Positions 63,450 to 64,000 of a stretch of DNA of 64,000 bases are shown one piece after another (within the stretch, counting starts at the first letter, position 1; each line of letters begins with the position of its first letter). Under the pieces are notes generated by a model. It had not been told where the DNA came from. It saw only the letters and a program-made list of their open reading frames with translations, and did not search any database. The translations under genes were made by a program, and so were the position numbers. The DNA lies in the NCBI GenBank assembly GCA_963740945.1, contig CAVUGE010000014.1, positions 62,001 through 126,000 of the forward strand, written 5' to 3'. The DNA comes from CAVQBP01 sp963740945 (GTDB lineage Bacteria > Bacteroidota > Ignavibacteria > Ignavibacteriales > Ignavibacteriaceae).

Positions 63450-63911
63450 ATGAAACAAATTATAAATTTAATTCTGATAATTACTTCTCTTTTCATTTTT
63501 GAACATTGTGATAATAGTTTAGAAAATAATGAAACTAATAATGTTATTATTGATAAAAATGTTGCAGCCGATATGCTTGGTAACAATGACGGGAACACGA
63601 GTGAAGAAGAAGTTACAAAAGTAGATAATTTTTATAATAAAAGTGATATTGGTTTTGCAGTTGGCAGCGGCTATAGCAACTTTGGTAATTCAATTCCTGC
63701 AGATACAATAAAAAAGTATTTTCATATTTATGCTCCTCTTTGTAAGAATGAAACAGAATTAAGGGAAGCATATAAAGGAATTAGTATAAAAACACCGTAT
63801 GTTGGAATATTTGTAATGAAATTGAATAAAGGGATAATTGTTATAAATCTTTACAAAGCATCAGGTCCAAATATATATGGTGGTACTTGGGAAGAAATAA
63901 AAATATTATAA
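63450..63911 (+). CDS. Small secreted/lipoprotein-like protein
   Basis: 153 residues. N-terminal hydrophobic segment (IINLILIITSLFIF) followed by EHCDNS: a possible but atypical lipobox (Cys 20 preceded by Glu-His). The acidic Asn-rich linker leads to a globular end (DIGFAVGSGYSNFGNSIPAD; YVGIFVMKLNKGIIVINLYK). No named family. It lies close behind the first lipoprotein and may be co-expressed. The final ~90 bases of the window after it show nothing notable. Confidence 0.55.
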   Translation: MKQIINLILIITSLFIFEHCDNSLENNETNNVIIDKNVAADMLGNNDGNTSEEEVTKVDNFYNKSDIGFAVGSGYSNFGNSIPADTIKKYFHIYAPLCKNETELREAYKGISIKTPYVGIFVMKLNKGIIVINLYKASGPNIYGGTWEEIKIL

Positions 63912-64000
63912 AAGATTTGTTGTAGTATGAAAAGGTAATGCAACTTCATATTCGAAGTATGTTTCAGAGAAACTATAACAAGATACAAGTAAAAAAAGAT

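Overview
The window is AT-rich DNA from a Gram-negative bacterium of the Bacteroidetes/Chlorobi lineage, most like an Ignavibacteria/Melioribacter-type organism (inference). Pointers: a secreted protease ending in a type IX (Por) sorting domain, a PorV-type barrel protein, a DUF5686/carboxypeptidase-regulatory-domain protein, an OmpA barrel, TonB-receptor remnants, and lipid A genes (lpxB, lpxK, a DUF374 acyltransferase). I saw no rRNA, tRNA or CRISPR array.

Layout. 1-12.2 kb: barrel protein cut by the window edge, a DUF2934 protein, a manganese block (Usp, Nramp transporter, outer-membrane transporter, divergent MntR-type regulator), a type IX-sorted metalloprotease, two copies of a small His-rich membrane protein each near a broken TonB receptor, and a chromate transporter. 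12.2-24.4 kb: a decaying island. A sigma-54 activator diverges from DUF89, FAD oxidoreductase, Mrp/NBP35 ATPase, CGGC protein, radical SAM, two NifX/MTH1175-like proteins, Dps, arginine decarboxylase, a thioesterase, a methionine-lyase-like enzyme, an ArsP_2 remnant, an EamA transporter and a Crp remnant. Many of these carry indels or deletions, and two direct copies of a ~150 bp sequence bracket about 10.5 kb of the island. The set resembles the Desulfovibrio 'orange protein' (ORP) loci. 24.4-34.3 kb: response regulator, a TPR-thioredoxin protein, a DsbD N-terminal domain protein, DUF5686 (frameshifted), SGNH hydrolase and GH30 glycosidase.

34.4-59.2 kb is a long, intact minus-strand block: a four-gene operon of unknown product (two ATP-grasp ligases, GNAT, lysine 2,3-aminomutase), recG, gpsA, plsY, ispD, queA, ppdK, lpxK, DUF374 acyltransferase, lpxB, a methyltransferase, a HAD phosphatase, smc, a GH2-like membrane protein without catalytic glutamates, and tpiA. 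59.4-64 kb holds an OmpA protein, a frameshifted NUDIX gene, an alpha/beta hydrolase and two small lipoproteins.

The most interesting items are the aminomutase/ATP-grasp operon (apparently a beta-lysine-containing small molecule), the decaying ORP-like cluster, a family of three ~95 bp elements with identical 15-bp terminal inverted repeats, a helically phased 11-bp tandem array, the GH2-like membrane pseudoenzyme, and two genes whose only sensible start codon is AUU. Frameshifts are concentrated in the accessory regions and absent from about 25 kb of housekeeping genes, so real gene decay is likelier than uniform sequence error.
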